Part shown: positions 50,601 through 57,860 of the stretch, in pieces
How positions within the stretch are numbered: the stretch's first letter is position 1
How the letters are laid out: every line of letters begins with the position of its first letter
Origin: Lycocorax pyrrhopterus obiensis
Lineage: Eukaryota > Chordata > Aves > Passeriformes > Paradisaeidae
DNA: 64,000 nucleotides
Direction of reading: 5' to 3'
Assembly (NCBI GenBank): GCA_014706295.1
Contig: JACSVZ010000007.1
Span: forward strand, 55,876,975 to 55,940,974
Notes under the pieces: model-generated
The model's database searches: none
The model's input: only the letters and a program-made list of their open reading frames with translations
Told to the model about the DNA's origin: nothing
Position numbers and translations under genes: made by a program

Positions 50601-53503
50601 CAAGTCTCAGTAGCACAGCAGGTTTCTGCCTTGGAGACTGCTGCATCCCATCTTAGTCTGTACCTGGGAGTCTGAAGAAACCCTTTAAAAAATACAAGAA
50701 ACCCTGTTTGCAGATGTACCCAAGTCCTTTAAGTGCTTGTGAGGAGAGAGCCTATGGGTTTAGCTTTTCTTTGGTCTCTTGACCTCAGTGTCAGTGCATG
50801 TTAGGTAAGTCCAAGGACATTGGTCTATCCATGGCTTTCCTAGACCTGCTCTGCAAGGGCAGGTTAACGCTGGCTAATGGGCAGCCTTGAAATCCTCACA
50901 CAGCCAAGCTGGCAGTCCAACCTGGTCCAGGACCTCACAGGCAGGTTCTCTCTTCCTGACATAGACTTTCAGGCTTCCTTGCAAGTCCAGGAGCTTCCAT
51001 GGAAATCAGCCAGTTTGCAGGAAAGACACATTAACACCTGCTGAAAACAGAGCAGGGGCTTTGCTGAGCTGGAGCCCAGGAGTCCAGCTGGGGTGACCAC
51101 ATGGGTATAATGAGGGGAGGTACAGGGAGGATAAACTGGTGCTGCCTCTGCATAGCTGTTTTAGGGTCAGTGCTCCCTCCACAGGCAGCTGCTAATCTAT
51201 AACCTTTGCAGGGCAGGTGCATCTTGGTTGATCCCTGGTGAAACTGTAGCTGTGGCTGATCGTGTGTTTTCTGTTCAAAGGAAAGAGCGTTAAGGATCCG
51301 CAAGCAGCAGGGAAGCAGATCGATGACGAGACCAAGCAAAACAAGGATATTCATCCCTCAGAAAGCACTCCTCCCTCAACCACTGCCCCGATGGAGACAG
51401 GTGGAGGTGTTACAAATGCTTCAGGCCAGGTGTTATCCATAAACAATGCTGGAGGAAGTTTGCCACTGGAGTCCCAGACCAAAAGCCCCTCAGTGAGCCT
51501 GGTGGAAGCTGATGGAGCTAGTCAGAGCATGCTGGGCCCCAGGATGGAGCAGGCAAACAACGTGGAAAGCCTCCAGCCCACCACAAAGAGTGGCTCCATT
51601 GCCTTCTCTGTGGCTGACATAGGCACGAGGATAAGCTTTGTGAGCAGCAGTTCAGCCCCTGCTCTGAGAGACCAACTCAGCTGGACTAACGGGTCCATGT
51701 CAGGGGGCCAGGACAAGGAATGCCCAACTGATGGCTCAGAGAATGCTCAGTCTGCTCCCTGCAATGAGGCTCAGCAGGCAGAGTCAAAAGAGGTGACAAA
51801 GGAAAATGAAGACCCTGGTACAGACTCACTGCTGGACACCTCTCAAGACAAGTCCTTCTCAGAGGAGCCGGCCACTGACTCCTCTTGTTCAGCAACACTT
51901 CCCTCAGAGCAAAGTCACACTGACAGGGAAAAGCAGAGGCCCTCGGGGAAACGGAAGAAGAAGAAGAGGCACAGCAAAAGCTACTCAGGTAGTCTATTTT
52001 ATAAATAGCCCTCGGGGACTGACTTAAATGTGGGAGGCTTCCTGATATATTTGTATACACCCGTTCCTTTCCACTTCAAGGCCCAATGCCCCCTGCCCCT
52101 GGAGTCACACTGTTTTGTGGAGCTGTTATATTTTTTAAACCTGAAAGAGCTTTAAAAAGAAAAACACAAGCATAGCTCGTTCTGGTGACATGTATAAGTA
52201 GTTTATAAAGGAGTAATGATGAATCAATAATTAAAAAGCCCATTACACATACGCAGTAAAGATGGCAATAAGCACATCTGTCAAGTGTGCTAAAGACAGC
52301 TACAAGGCACGGTTATGTGCAAACAAGAGCTCCATTAGGCTCCAGAGCAGTGATTAAGAGCAGTTAATACTGGGTACTTAATCAGCGATCACTCCCTCTG
52401 AACTACTTACAAACACATAAAAGCAGCAACATCAATGCTGCCTTGGGATTGTATGGTTTTTCCCCTCATTGCAACAGCACTTTGCCTGACAGCCTGCCCC
52501 AAGGGTACCTTAGGTGGCTTCTAAACATCAGGCTCTCAAAACACCGCTGCAGAGGGAGGGGGGAAAGGGTCAGTCATTAAAAAAGAACATCTTGCTAGCC
52601 CTCCTGGGGATGGGAGGGAGCTCGGCTGCTGGAGCCACACAGGCCCCCTCTTCATACCAAAAGCCCTCAGCCAGTCCCAAACCTGGGAAAAGTGTCCAAG
52701 TCCTTTAGATCCTACCACCCTTGGGTGGGTACCCTGATCCCAAACTGGAGATGCCTGGTAGGGAAGACAGATTGGTCTGTCAGCCTTTAGAACAATATAA
52801 TATACTTTCTAAAGGCTGTTTTCTGCAAGATCCCAGGGTTAAACAAATGGGCAGGAAAATGGAAAAGTCTCTTTTTATCAATCATTAATGTTTTTCCTTC
52901 CAAGGAAGGTGGAGGAGAAAGGAGAGGAGGGTTTGAATACCCATTGCTGAGAAAGACAGCATAGGTTGGGCAGATACCACAGAGGGACTTACCCTTTTAA
53001 TGCAGCATGCCCCAGGGTTGTAGTTATTTACATTTCTAAACATGCCACTTTCCCCTAGTTAAAAACAAGCCACAAACGAGAAGTGATTTCCTAGAACAGT
53101 GGCTCCCAAACTTGCTTCTCAGGAAGAGCAGAAGCTGGAGCCATGGGAGCATCCAATGTTCCCAGCCCTGGCAATGCTTTCCTGAGACCTGAAATTAATA
53201 CTTCTAGCTTAAGAACTGGCCCCACCGTGAAAAAGCCACAAGGTTCCCTGGGAACCCAGGGATGGCATCAAGGGGTTGAAACTGGATGATCTTTAAGGTC
53301 CCTTCCAACCCAAACCATTCAATGATTCTATGTTCTTAGGAACCTCTCTACTACTAGACAGTACTTTCATCATAAAAAGTTCCCTGTTGTTACCTTTGCC
53401 TTGCCATGATCAGATATATTTAGTGTCTCTCTTTTGTTCAAAAGCAGAGGTTGAGACTGATACTGGAGATAATAAAACAAAAAAAGGTTGTGTGGCACAA
53501 TGA
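35303..53503 (+). CDS. INF2: Inverted formin 2 (INF2), whole coding span, CAAX isoform (exons 2-22)
   Basis: INF2 is a formin that nucleates and elongates actin filaments and, unusually, also severs and depolymerises them. The prenylated form sits on the ER and drives actin assembly at mitochondrial fission sites. Twenty-one coding exons join at 35303-35696, 37034-37149, 37700-37859, 38661-38694, 39728-39869, 39972-40113, 40607-41524, 42668-42813, 42900-42961, 43551-43653, 43737-43822, 44373-44473, 45809-45879, 45993-46100, 47003-47073, 47699-47819, 48377-48541, 49206-49308, 50115-50273, 51281-51988 and 53445 (or 53448)-53503. The sum is divisible by three and gives 1,321-1,322 residues; the human protein is about 1,249. 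Domains are DID 1-330, FH1 452-589, FH2 617-980, DAD/WH2 about 1023-1046 and CVAQ at the end. The start ATG has A at -3 and begins [12 protein letters not shown], aligning with the mammalian N-terminus as I recall it. Splice sites are GT-AG except intron 3. Identity is near certain; exact ends of exons 1 and 23 are not. Confidence 0.97.
35697..37033 (+). other. INF2: INF2 intron 2
   Basis: A GT-AG intron of 1,337 bases between DID exons. I see no repeat or gene in it. Confidence 0.9.
37034..37149 (+). CDS. INF2: INF2 coding exon 3 (DID)
   Basis: Encodes residues 132-170, including [18 protein letters not shown] and ending LDHYK. The acceptor is TTTTTCCTACAG. Only a GC donor, AAG|GCAAGT, keeps the frame into exon 4 ([10 protein letters not shown]). 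A GT four bases further in would shift the frame and destroy the conserved QQYRFSI segment. The exon therefore ends at 37149 and intron 3 is a GC-AG intron. Confidence 0.94.
37150..37699 (+). other. INF2: INF2 intron 3, GC-AG type
   Basis: The donor is AAG|GCAAGT and the acceptor ACCAACAG, 550 bases. Apart from the C at position +2 the donor is a perfect consensus match, as is typical of GC-AG introns. No GT donor nearby preserves the frame. No other feature seen inside. Confidence 0.9.
37700..37859 (+). CDS. INF2: INF2 coding exon 4 (DID)
   Basis: Encodes residues 171-223, including [20 protein letters not shown] and ending RNEFI. It is flanked by TTACCAACAG and the donor ATAG|GTAAGG. It is part of the armadillo core of the DID and closely matches the mammalian protein, with the run NDNVPYxVTLLSxINAxILG preserved in outline. 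The splice leaves phase 1. Confidence 0.95.
37860..39727 (+). other. INF2: INF2 introns 4 and 5 (flanking the 34-base exon 5)
   Basis: Intron 4 is 37860-38660 and intron 5 is 38695-39727. Both are GT-AG. I recognise no repeat or extra exon in them. Confidence 0.88.
38661..38694 (+). CDS. INF2: INF2 coding exon 5, 34-base micro-like exon (DID)
   Basis: Only 34 bases, encoding [12 protein letters not shown] across its borders. The acceptor is CACCTGCCAG and the donor AAG|GTAAGG. It is too short to appear as an open reading frame of its own. It is placed because its peptide continues [11 protein letters not shown] exactly as in mammalian INF2 and because phases 1 and 2 on its sides fit the neighbouring exons. 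Confidence 0.94.
39728..39869 (+). CDS. INF2: INF2 coding exon 6 (end of DID armadillo core)
   Basis: Encodes [19 protein letters not shown] and ends [11 protein letters not shown], residues 235-282. It is flanked by ATATTGCAG and the donor AAA|GTAAGT. This acidic helix stretch corresponds to the dimerisation-side part of the DID. It is followed by a very short intron of 102 bases. Confidence 0.95.
39972..40113 (+). CDS. INF2: INF2 coding exon 7 (DID C-terminal helices)
   Basis: Encodes [20 protein letters not shown] and ends NRALLLAND, residues 283-329. The acceptor is GTCTTCCAG and the donor ACG|GTAAGA. The first codons are themselves GTGAGC, so a spurious donor-like string opens the exon. 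The reading frame and homology to the human segment VSCSPVSAQLLSVLQ settle the acceptor. Confidence 0.95.
40114..40606 (+). other. INF2: INF2 intron 7
   Basis: 493 bases, GT-AG, ending in a TTTCTCTAG acceptor. Nothing else recognised. Confidence 0.9.
40607..41524 (+). CDS. INF2: INF2 coding exon 8 (linker, FH1, start of FH2)
   Basis: At 918 bases this is the largest exon, residues 330-635. It opens with [18 protein letters not shown], the last DID helix, and continues with a poorly conserved Ser/Pro linker. It then enters the FH1 domain, ten units of [13 protein letters not shown] type, each a binding stretch for profilin-actin. It ends with [18 protein letters not shown], the opening of FH2 (lasso region). 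The acceptor is TTTCTCTAG and the donor AGAG|GTGGGT. FH1 organisation is a minisatellite in DNA (see the repeat entry). The Gly-rich opposite-strand frame here is a shadow. Confidence 0.95.
41005..41388 (+). repeat. INF2: 39-bp coding minisatellite in FH1
   Basis: Ten tandem units, nine of 39 bases and one shortened to 33 (41083-41115), encode [13 protein letters not shown] or variants. Units at 41155-41193 and 41194-41232 are identical to each other. Units at 41233-41271 and 41272-41310 are also identical to each other but differ from the first pair by synonymous changes. That pattern implies recent duplication or conversion. All length changes are multiples of three, so the frame is kept. 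Copy number is likely to vary between individuals and species. Confidence 0.95.
41525..42667 (+). other. INF2: INF2 intron 8
   Basis: 1,143 bases, GT-AG, AT-rich in the middle. It separates the FH1 exon from the FH2 exons. No repeat or further exon recognised. Confidence 0.9.
42668..42813 (+). CDS. INF2: INF2 coding exon 9 (FH2 lasso/linker)
   Basis: Encodes [20 protein letters not shown] and continues [18 protein letters not shown], residues 636-684. The MWA and SSIEQLF motifs are those of the FH2 lasso, which wraps the partner subunit of the dimer. The acceptor is GTCTTTCTTTCAG and the donor GAG|GTGAGG. The following intron is only 86 bases. Confidence 0.95.
42900..42961 (+). CDS. INF2: INF2 coding exon 10 (FH2, conserved Ile)
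   Basis: A 62-base exon encoding [20 protein letters not shown], residues 685-704. The isoleucine in NIFLKQF is the counterpart of mDia1 Ile845, one of the two key FH2 actin-contact residues, so it looks catalytically competent. The acceptor is TTCTTTAATGAAG and the donor AATG|GTAAGA. Confidence 0.95.
42962..43550 (+). other. INF2: INF2 intron 10
   Basis: 589 bases, GT-AG. Nothing else recognised. Confidence 0.9.
43551..43653 (+). CDS. INF2: INF2 coding exon 11 (FH2)
   Basis: Encodes [20 protein letters not shown] and ends [10 protein letters not shown], residues 705-739. It matches FH2 helices of the INF2 family in which [13 protein letters not shown] is nearly invariant. The acceptor is CTCCCTGCAG and the donor GAG|GTCAGG. 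It is followed by the shortest intron of the gene, 83 bases. Confidence 0.95.
43737..43822 (+). CDS. INF2: INF2 coding exon 12 (FH2)
   Basis: Encodes [20 protein letters not shown] followed by YLLLLQIPS, residues 740-767. The acceptor is TTTCTTATTAG and the donor CCCAG|GTAAGG. It is the FH2 knob/post region. The human protein has the similar LASADHFYLLLLAIP. Confidence 0.95.
44373..44473 (+). CDS. INF2: INF2 coding exon 13 (FH2)
   Basis: Encodes [20 protein letters not shown] and ends IRRACE, residues 768-801. The acceptor is CACCCTTAG and the donor GAAG|GTATAG, a weaker donor than most. It is part of the FH2 core helices. Confidence 0.94.
44533..44620 (+). repeat. Imperfect tandem duplication in intron 13
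   Basis: The string AACTCCCYTGGAGCTCTGCAA occurs twice, near 44537 and 44570, each followed by a TATTAC/CATTAC-like stretch. A third partial AACTCCCC copy lies near 44612. The unit is about 33 bases. It looks like local slippage with no apparent function. Confidence 0.6.
45809..45879 (+). CDS. INF2: INF2 coding exon 14 (FH2)
   Basis: Encodes [20 protein letters not shown] and FLNY, residues 802-825. The GNFLNYG motif, completed by exon 15, is a signature of all FH2 domains. The acceptor is TTTTTCAG and the donor TAC|GTAAGG. The next intron is 113 bases. Confidence 0.95.
45993..46100 (+). CDS. INF2: INF2 coding exon 15 (FH2, conserved Lys)
   Basis: Encodes [20 protein letters not shown] and ends LLHHILE, residues 826-861. 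The lysine in TLLKLTETK corresponds to mDia1 Lys994 and human INF2 Lys792, required for actin nucleation and barbed-end binding; it is present. The acceptor is CTCTCTTGTAG and the donor GAG|GTACCA. Confidence 0.95.
47003..47073 (+). CDS. INF2: INF2 coding exon 16 (FH2)
   Basis: Encodes [20 protein letters not shown] then KAAG, residues 862-884. The acceptor is CTTCCTCTTCAG and the donor AGG|GTAAAA. It matches the mammalian stretch EKSHPDLLQLPRDLE. Confidence 0.94.
47699..47819 (+). CDS. INF2: INF2 coding exon 17 (FH2)
   Basis: Encodes [20 protein letters not shown], then [20 protein letters not shown], residues 885-925. The acceptor is GTGATTTCAG and the donor CAG|GTCAGT. It forms the long helix of the FH2 post with a coiled-coil-like heptad pattern. 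Confidence 0.95.
48377..48541 (+). CDS. INF2: INF2 coding exon 18 (end of FH2)
   Basis: Encodes [20 protein letters not shown], then [20 protein letters not shown] and ends RDLFIRALK, residues 926-980. YLCED and the LxxFRDLFxRAL ending are FH2 C-terminal hallmarks. The acceptor is ATGCGTTTCAG. The donor AAG|GTTGGC is a poor match at +3 to +5, but the frame and homology fix it. Confidence 0.94.
49206..49308 (+). CDS. INF2: INF2 coding exon 19 (basic post-FH2 helix)
   Basis: Encodes [20 protein letters not shown], then [14 protein letters not shown], residues 981-1014. This highly charged helix follows FH2 in all INF2 proteins and continues into the DAD. The acceptor is CTCACTGCAG and the donor GTCA|GTGAGT. 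Confidence 0.95.
50115..50273 (+). CDS. INF2: INF2 coding exon 20 (WH2-like DAD)
   Basis: Encodes [18 protein letters not shown] within residues about 1023-1046. This single helix is both the autoinhibitory DAD that binds the DID and a WH2-like actin-monomer site that gives INF2 its severing and depolymerising activity. The critical leucines in DALLADI and the basic [10 protein letters not shown] are intact. The acceptor is CCCCCCCGCAG and the donor TCTG|GTAAGG. Confidence 0.96.
51281..51988 (+). CDS. INF2: INF2 coding exon 21 (acidic Ser-rich tail)
   Basis: Encodes residues 1068-1303, a low-complexity tail rich in Ser, Glu, Gln and Pro with little similarity to mammals over most of its length. 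Its end is conserved: [18 protein letters not shown] and a basic run [11 protein letters not shown]. The acceptor is CTGTTCAAAG and the donor CTCAG|GTAGTC. Reading past the donor gives GSLFYK and a stop, a possible third end if the intron is retained. The basic run just ahead of the prenylation exon would help membrane association. Confidence 0.93.
51989..53447 (+). other. INF2: INF2 intron 21 (before the CAAX exon)
   Basis: The donor is GTAGTC and the acceptor a NAGNAG tandem. Read-through gives GSLFYK and a stop at once, and an ATTAAA hexamer lies at 52230-52235, so a short intronic-polyadenylation form is conceivable. A CR1 3' end sits at about 53262-53335, close to the acceptor. Confidence 0.85.
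53262..53335 (+). mobile_element. CR1 3' end remnant in intron 21
   Basis: ACTGGATGATCTTTAAGGTC, then CCTTCCAACCCAAACCATTC and AATGATTCTATG, the canonical CR1 3' terminus in + orientation. It ends about 110 bases before the CAAX exon acceptor. Confidence 0.93.
53448..53503 (+). CDS. INF2: INF2 coding exon 22 (CAAX exon)
   Basis: Encodes [18 protein letters not shown] and a TGA stop at 53501-53503. The human counterpart ends DDNKTKKLCVIQ. CVAQ is a CAAX prenylation box; Gln in the last position normally specifies farnesylation. The acceptor is a NAGNAG tandem (AAGCAG), so the exon can start at 53445 (adding one Ala) or 53448; CAG is normally preferred. The stop is followed at once by a donor, TGAG|GTATGT at 53505, so the exon is internal and the 3' UTR continues from 56616. 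Confidence 0.9.
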
Positions 53504-53504
53504 G

Positions 53505-56500
53505 GTATGTAAACTCACAAAGGTGTTCTTTTGTGAACTAACCACAGCACTGGGACTTCACAGACCTAATCAGTATTCAGCATATCACCTAAGCTTTTTG
53601 TCTGTGTCTAATCACAAACACATGAAATAAATTTGTTACTCTGATTTTTACTCTCCAGGGTGTTGATCTTGCGTTGAGTGGAGTCAGTGCTGATCTCCAT
53701 TCGACACAGGGTCACAGCCCACATGTTTGTCCTCTGTGTCAGCAGCAGCCAAACTGCTTTTCCCTGCACATGATTAAAAGCCATTATTCTAACCAAACAA
53801 TCAAACTTCATGTGATGAACAAAGTCCTTGCTTTGATCACATTATTTTCTCAAAAACTGTAAAAATGCAATTTCAGTACCTACCTCCAGCAAAGAACATT
53901 TGGTTTGCTTGTGGGTAACCCTTTCTGTAGCACCATTTAGATATGGGTATCTGGAAAAGGGAATAAAACACTGGACCCAGGGACAAATATTAGTTGGGGC
54001 AAGATACCAGCTCCCACTCAAAGTTAAATTCAACTCCAGAGTTGCACGCAAGTTCCCTGCATCCTTCATTGATGTTGGCAACATACGGTTGCCCCTCAAA
54101 AGGAGTCCCAGGATGAGACTTTCATTTGCAAAACTTTGCCTGTTTTTACAGCAAGTGGAAAGAAAAGCAAGAAAAATAAACAACTGAAACACCCACTGTA
54201 CTGAAATTGCATAGTTACGCATTGTCCTTTCCATGCTGATGAGCATTTCTTATGAACTAAATCAATATTATCAAATTGCTCTTTGTCTCGTTTCTTGAAA
54301 GGAATGTATTTATTCTCCAGCATCCCCAGTTCCCTGGGGCTGGGAGCCCAGCTGGGAGCCCTGCTCCTGCACAGACACAGGAGTAATCTGTGCAGGATTT
54401 CCCCACAGGACTGCTTTTGTTCCTGCACCTGGAGCATCATTGCTAGCAAGAGAAAATGGGATATACATTGGGTAGTTACAGTCCTGACTACTCCTGCCCT
54501 CTTCTTGGCCCTTTCCTTGCAGTACCACAGGATTACATCAAGTGGAAGTAGCTCTGTTGGTTTAAAAATCCTAAGGAAGATTTCCTGCAGGAACAGAAAA
54601 CAGTAGCAATGAAGCATAGGTGAGAAGTGTGCCAGGACCAGTGGACGTGCTGCAGTGAGAGGGCAGCTGGAACCATGACTTAAGCTTAACTCAAATTTAT
54701 ATTTTTTTAAGCATACAGGCTTAAAAAAAGTCATATTTGAAAAAAAAAATGAAACACAGTTTTGCTTTGTCCTATGAAGATATAGGAATGCAACACAGAG
54801 GAATGCACGGGCATAGAGTACCTTTATGAAGTGACCAAGTCAGGCAGGAGTTTCAGTGCATCCTTGGAATGCAGTGCCTGGCATTGCACCAGCAGAGCCT
54901 ACTTGGGCTTTGATGCCAGGAGGGCAGAGATGAGCTGCACCTCGAAACCTGCACTTCTCTTTTTCCTCTTCTTTTGTCTTTGTGTCACACGGCAAGGGCA
55001 GCAGAAACAAAAACCCATTTGCTTGTCTTAATCTCCTGCCTCAGCGCTTCCTCTCCCAAATGCAGCTCCTGTCTGTCCCTCTTGATATGACAGACTCAGC
55101 AAGCCTAGAGTGCTCCCAATCAATATTTTTTCCTAGGATGTTCCACCTGATTTTTTTTTTTTTTATTTTATGTTTTGTCCCAAGCACACATGGTCTGTTC
55201 AGGTCCCCACTAGTTCTTTTTTGATACAGGATATTTCTGTCTCTGGTGGATTTGCTGGATGTGGAAGTCGATGGGTCTCAGTGAAGCCACAGGAATATTC
55301 TTCCTTCTTGTGCAGATCCAGGTGCAGGAATCGACTCAAACCCCTTATGAGTTTTTAGAGCTTCTCTAACAGCAGCAGAGGGCAGGAACAGCCTGTGACT
55401 CTGCGATACCATTTCAGAGCAGTAAAAGCCTGTAATCAGCTACTGAGTTCTTGCTTCACCTTGACCATATCTTGTTATGCAGCAATTTCTGTAGTAATGC
55501 TAATGTGTTTAAATGTCAGCTTTTACACCTAAAGAGTGGTATTCCACATCATCTTCATGTTCTTAAACGATTTAGCTGTTTTTCCTCTGGAATCAAGGCA
55601 CTGGTGGTCACACTGTCTGTGTGCACCCTGGTAACATCTCAACTCATTTCCATCCAAGTCCAGGAAAAGCTTGAAGAACCATTTGATAAAGGTGACTGTA
55701 AAACAGAGGAGAGAGTGTACAAACACCTGAACTCAGAAGAGCTCCTCTTTGAGTTTGCCTGCCTTAGGCCCTAGAGAATTCCTACAAATGTTCACGTCTG
55801 TTTGTGCAGCGCCCCTTTTCCTCTCCTCCCATCTGTATGCCACTTGGAATAATTAGGGGAAAGAAAAGCCTTGAAAGCACAAGTCCATAAGCAACTGGGC
55901 TTTAGCAATTTCCCTGCTCACAAATCTACTTGATTTATTCCCTAGAAAATAAAAGAAAAACCAAACCGAGAGCACAGACCAGGTCAGAGACCACAGCCTG
56001 GTGAGGAGGGAGGGAAGGGGCAGAAGGGCAGCTGTGACATGCACATGGCACTGTGGCACATCAGCCTTCCCCTGCAAAGACAGAGAAGGGTTTGAGAGTC
56101 CAGGTTTTACTTTAATTCTTGAGGGACAGATGCTTTACCTCCCCTTCTGCAGACCCAGTATTGTCAGGCAGTTTTTAAATGGACTATGAGAATGTAGTCA
56201 ATCTAATTCTCATCTTCCTGCTAGGCCTTTGCCTTCATGTCTGCCTTTAGAAATGGTATTTGGTTCAATTATGGAGTGAGAAAGGCTCTTAAAAGTGACA
56301 GTGTCCTGCCCCATCCTTCTGACAGTCCTGCTAAATCCTCTAGATTTAGTAAGTTCAGCAATTTAATATCTAGAAGGATATATGTTACTGGACTAAACTT
56401 AAAAGCGAAGTTGCCCAAACTCTTGAACATCAGTATTGGTTCTGGAAACATGAGGTTTTTATTAAGTACATCAAACTACCTGTTCTTAGGTTATCTGAGA

Positions 56501-56615
56501 AACAAATGAAACTGATTTCCTAGTAGCACCTCAACCATTAGATACACATGCATGCAAAAACACACCGCTTTTATTCATAGTTGCCAATAATTTGCATTTC
56601 CCCCTCTTCCTGCAG
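53505..56615 (+). other. INF2: INF2 intron 22 (CAAX exon to terminal exon)
   Basis: 3,111 bases between GTATGT and CTTCCTGCAG. It holds a 212-codon open frame on the - strand (54096-54734) that resembles no protein I know, and a T-rich run near 55150. No repeat recognised with confidence. Confidence 0.75.
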
Positions 56616-56641
56616 GTGTCACAGCAAGGCAGAAGGTATGA
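56616..56641 (+). CDS. INF2: INF2 alternative C-terminus in exon 23 (non-CAAX isoform)
   Basis: If exon 21 splices directly to the acceptor CTTCCTGCAG at 56615, the frame continues GVTARQKV and stops at 56639-56641. This mirrors the human non-CAAX isoform, which skips the CAAX exon and gains a short basic end from the last exon. The product, about 1,311 residues, would be cytosolic instead of ER-bound. The join is inferred from phase (1 into 1) and from the same arrangement in mammals. No transcript evidence is available here. Confidence 0.75.
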
Positions 56642-57860
56642 GAGAACCTCTCGTGTTGCTGGAGTGCTGCCAGCTTCTGAGACTCCAGGTTCTGCATCAA
56701 TGAAATGCCATCATGGACAACTTCTGCCCCACCAAGACCTACTTCTTCTCCTGATGCAAGCCGTTCACTCCCCTCCCCAGGACCTAAAGAGCCTCCCCAG
56801 AGACTTTGGACCCCTCAGCCTCTGCCTTGCACAGGGCACCTGTGGGGACAGGGGGTGGTTCTGTGTACAGTGGCAGTGAAAGGGTCAGACCTGTCGTCCG
56901 CTGTCCTGGAAGCCAAGTCTTTCAACCTGCTCTTAGGCCAGACTCCTCTTGAAATGACAGCTGAGTGTGGCCCAAGAACAGACTGCAGTGTTTAGCCCTC
57001 GGAGAAGTGTTAAAAACAGCAGTGCCTCAACTAAATTAAGGGTATAAATTAAGCAGTGGCTGTACCATCACGGGTGGAGGTGTGTTAACTCCCTCTTCTC
57101 ATCGCCCACTGACGATTTATATTGGACCAGGTCCAAGACTCAGATTAGACAAATGTATTTTTACTCTCAATCACTTAAAGCAAGGGAAATCGGTTACAGG
57201 GAAAAAAGTAAAAGAAAAAGGATTTATTTTAGTAAGCATATGGCCATATAAACAGTGTCTGGTTCCTACATGATGCTTATGTACAATTAAGTTGAAGTGC
57301 ATCACTAGTCTTGCCACACACGCTGATGCATCCATCAGCTTTTGGAGAACCAGGGCCCTGGTTTCTTTTACTAAAGCAAAAGGAAGAGGTTTTCCAGAGT
57401 GCTCTATTGGACACATTCTCAGCTTATCCTTTAGTAAATCTCCAGGTTTGACTTCCATTGTGAGCTGCTTGTATTCGAGAGTCTATGTCCAAGCTGCAGA
57501 ATGTGTTGAATCATGTTACTTTGGCTTTAAAACTGGGACTGTGCAGTATTGTGTTTTCAAAATTCAGAGCTTTATTTCTCAAGTTTTGTAATAACACTGT
57601 ATAATAATTTTGTACATAGCTGTCCATTTAAAATGATCTATGTTTGTTGAATCTATGGTGTGATATGTGCTGAAACATAAATCCAGTGGAAGAGCTGGGT
57701 ACATTTCAGAACTCTTCACTTATATGGTGACTCACTGTGGCTAAACTAATGTGCAGGCTAAAGCTTATTTTGCTTTGCTTAATAGGACTTGTAATGTCCT
57801 TGTAATACTGAAAACTTAGAAGTGAAACCAAGAATTAAATCACTGGTTTGCTTTAACCAA
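56642..57860 (+). other. INF2: INF2 3' UTR (terminal exon, end approximate)
   Basis: The sequence has no conserved reading frame and grows AT-rich toward its end. The first good polyadenylation signal is ATTAAA at 57834-57839, predicting cleavage about 15-25 bases later. A canonical AATAAA at 58802-58807 could give a longer form. For the CAAX isoform the whole exon is untranslated. Confidence 0.6.
57834..57839 (+). terminator. INF2: Candidate polyadenylation signal ATTAAA
   Basis: ATTAAA is the commonest variant of the canonical signal. It is the first such hexamer after the non-CAAX stop and lies in an AT-rich stretch followed by a T/G-rich one. Alternatives are AATAAA at 58802-58807 downstream and ATTAAA at 52230-52235 inside intron 21. 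Confidence 0.45.

Larger units (their letters stand above)
48542..51280 (+). other. INF2: INF2 introns 18, 19 and 20 (around exons 19 and 20)
   Basis: Introns at 48542-49205, 49309-50114 and 50274-51280. All are GT-AG and ordinary in composition. Nothing else recognised. Confidence 0.88.
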
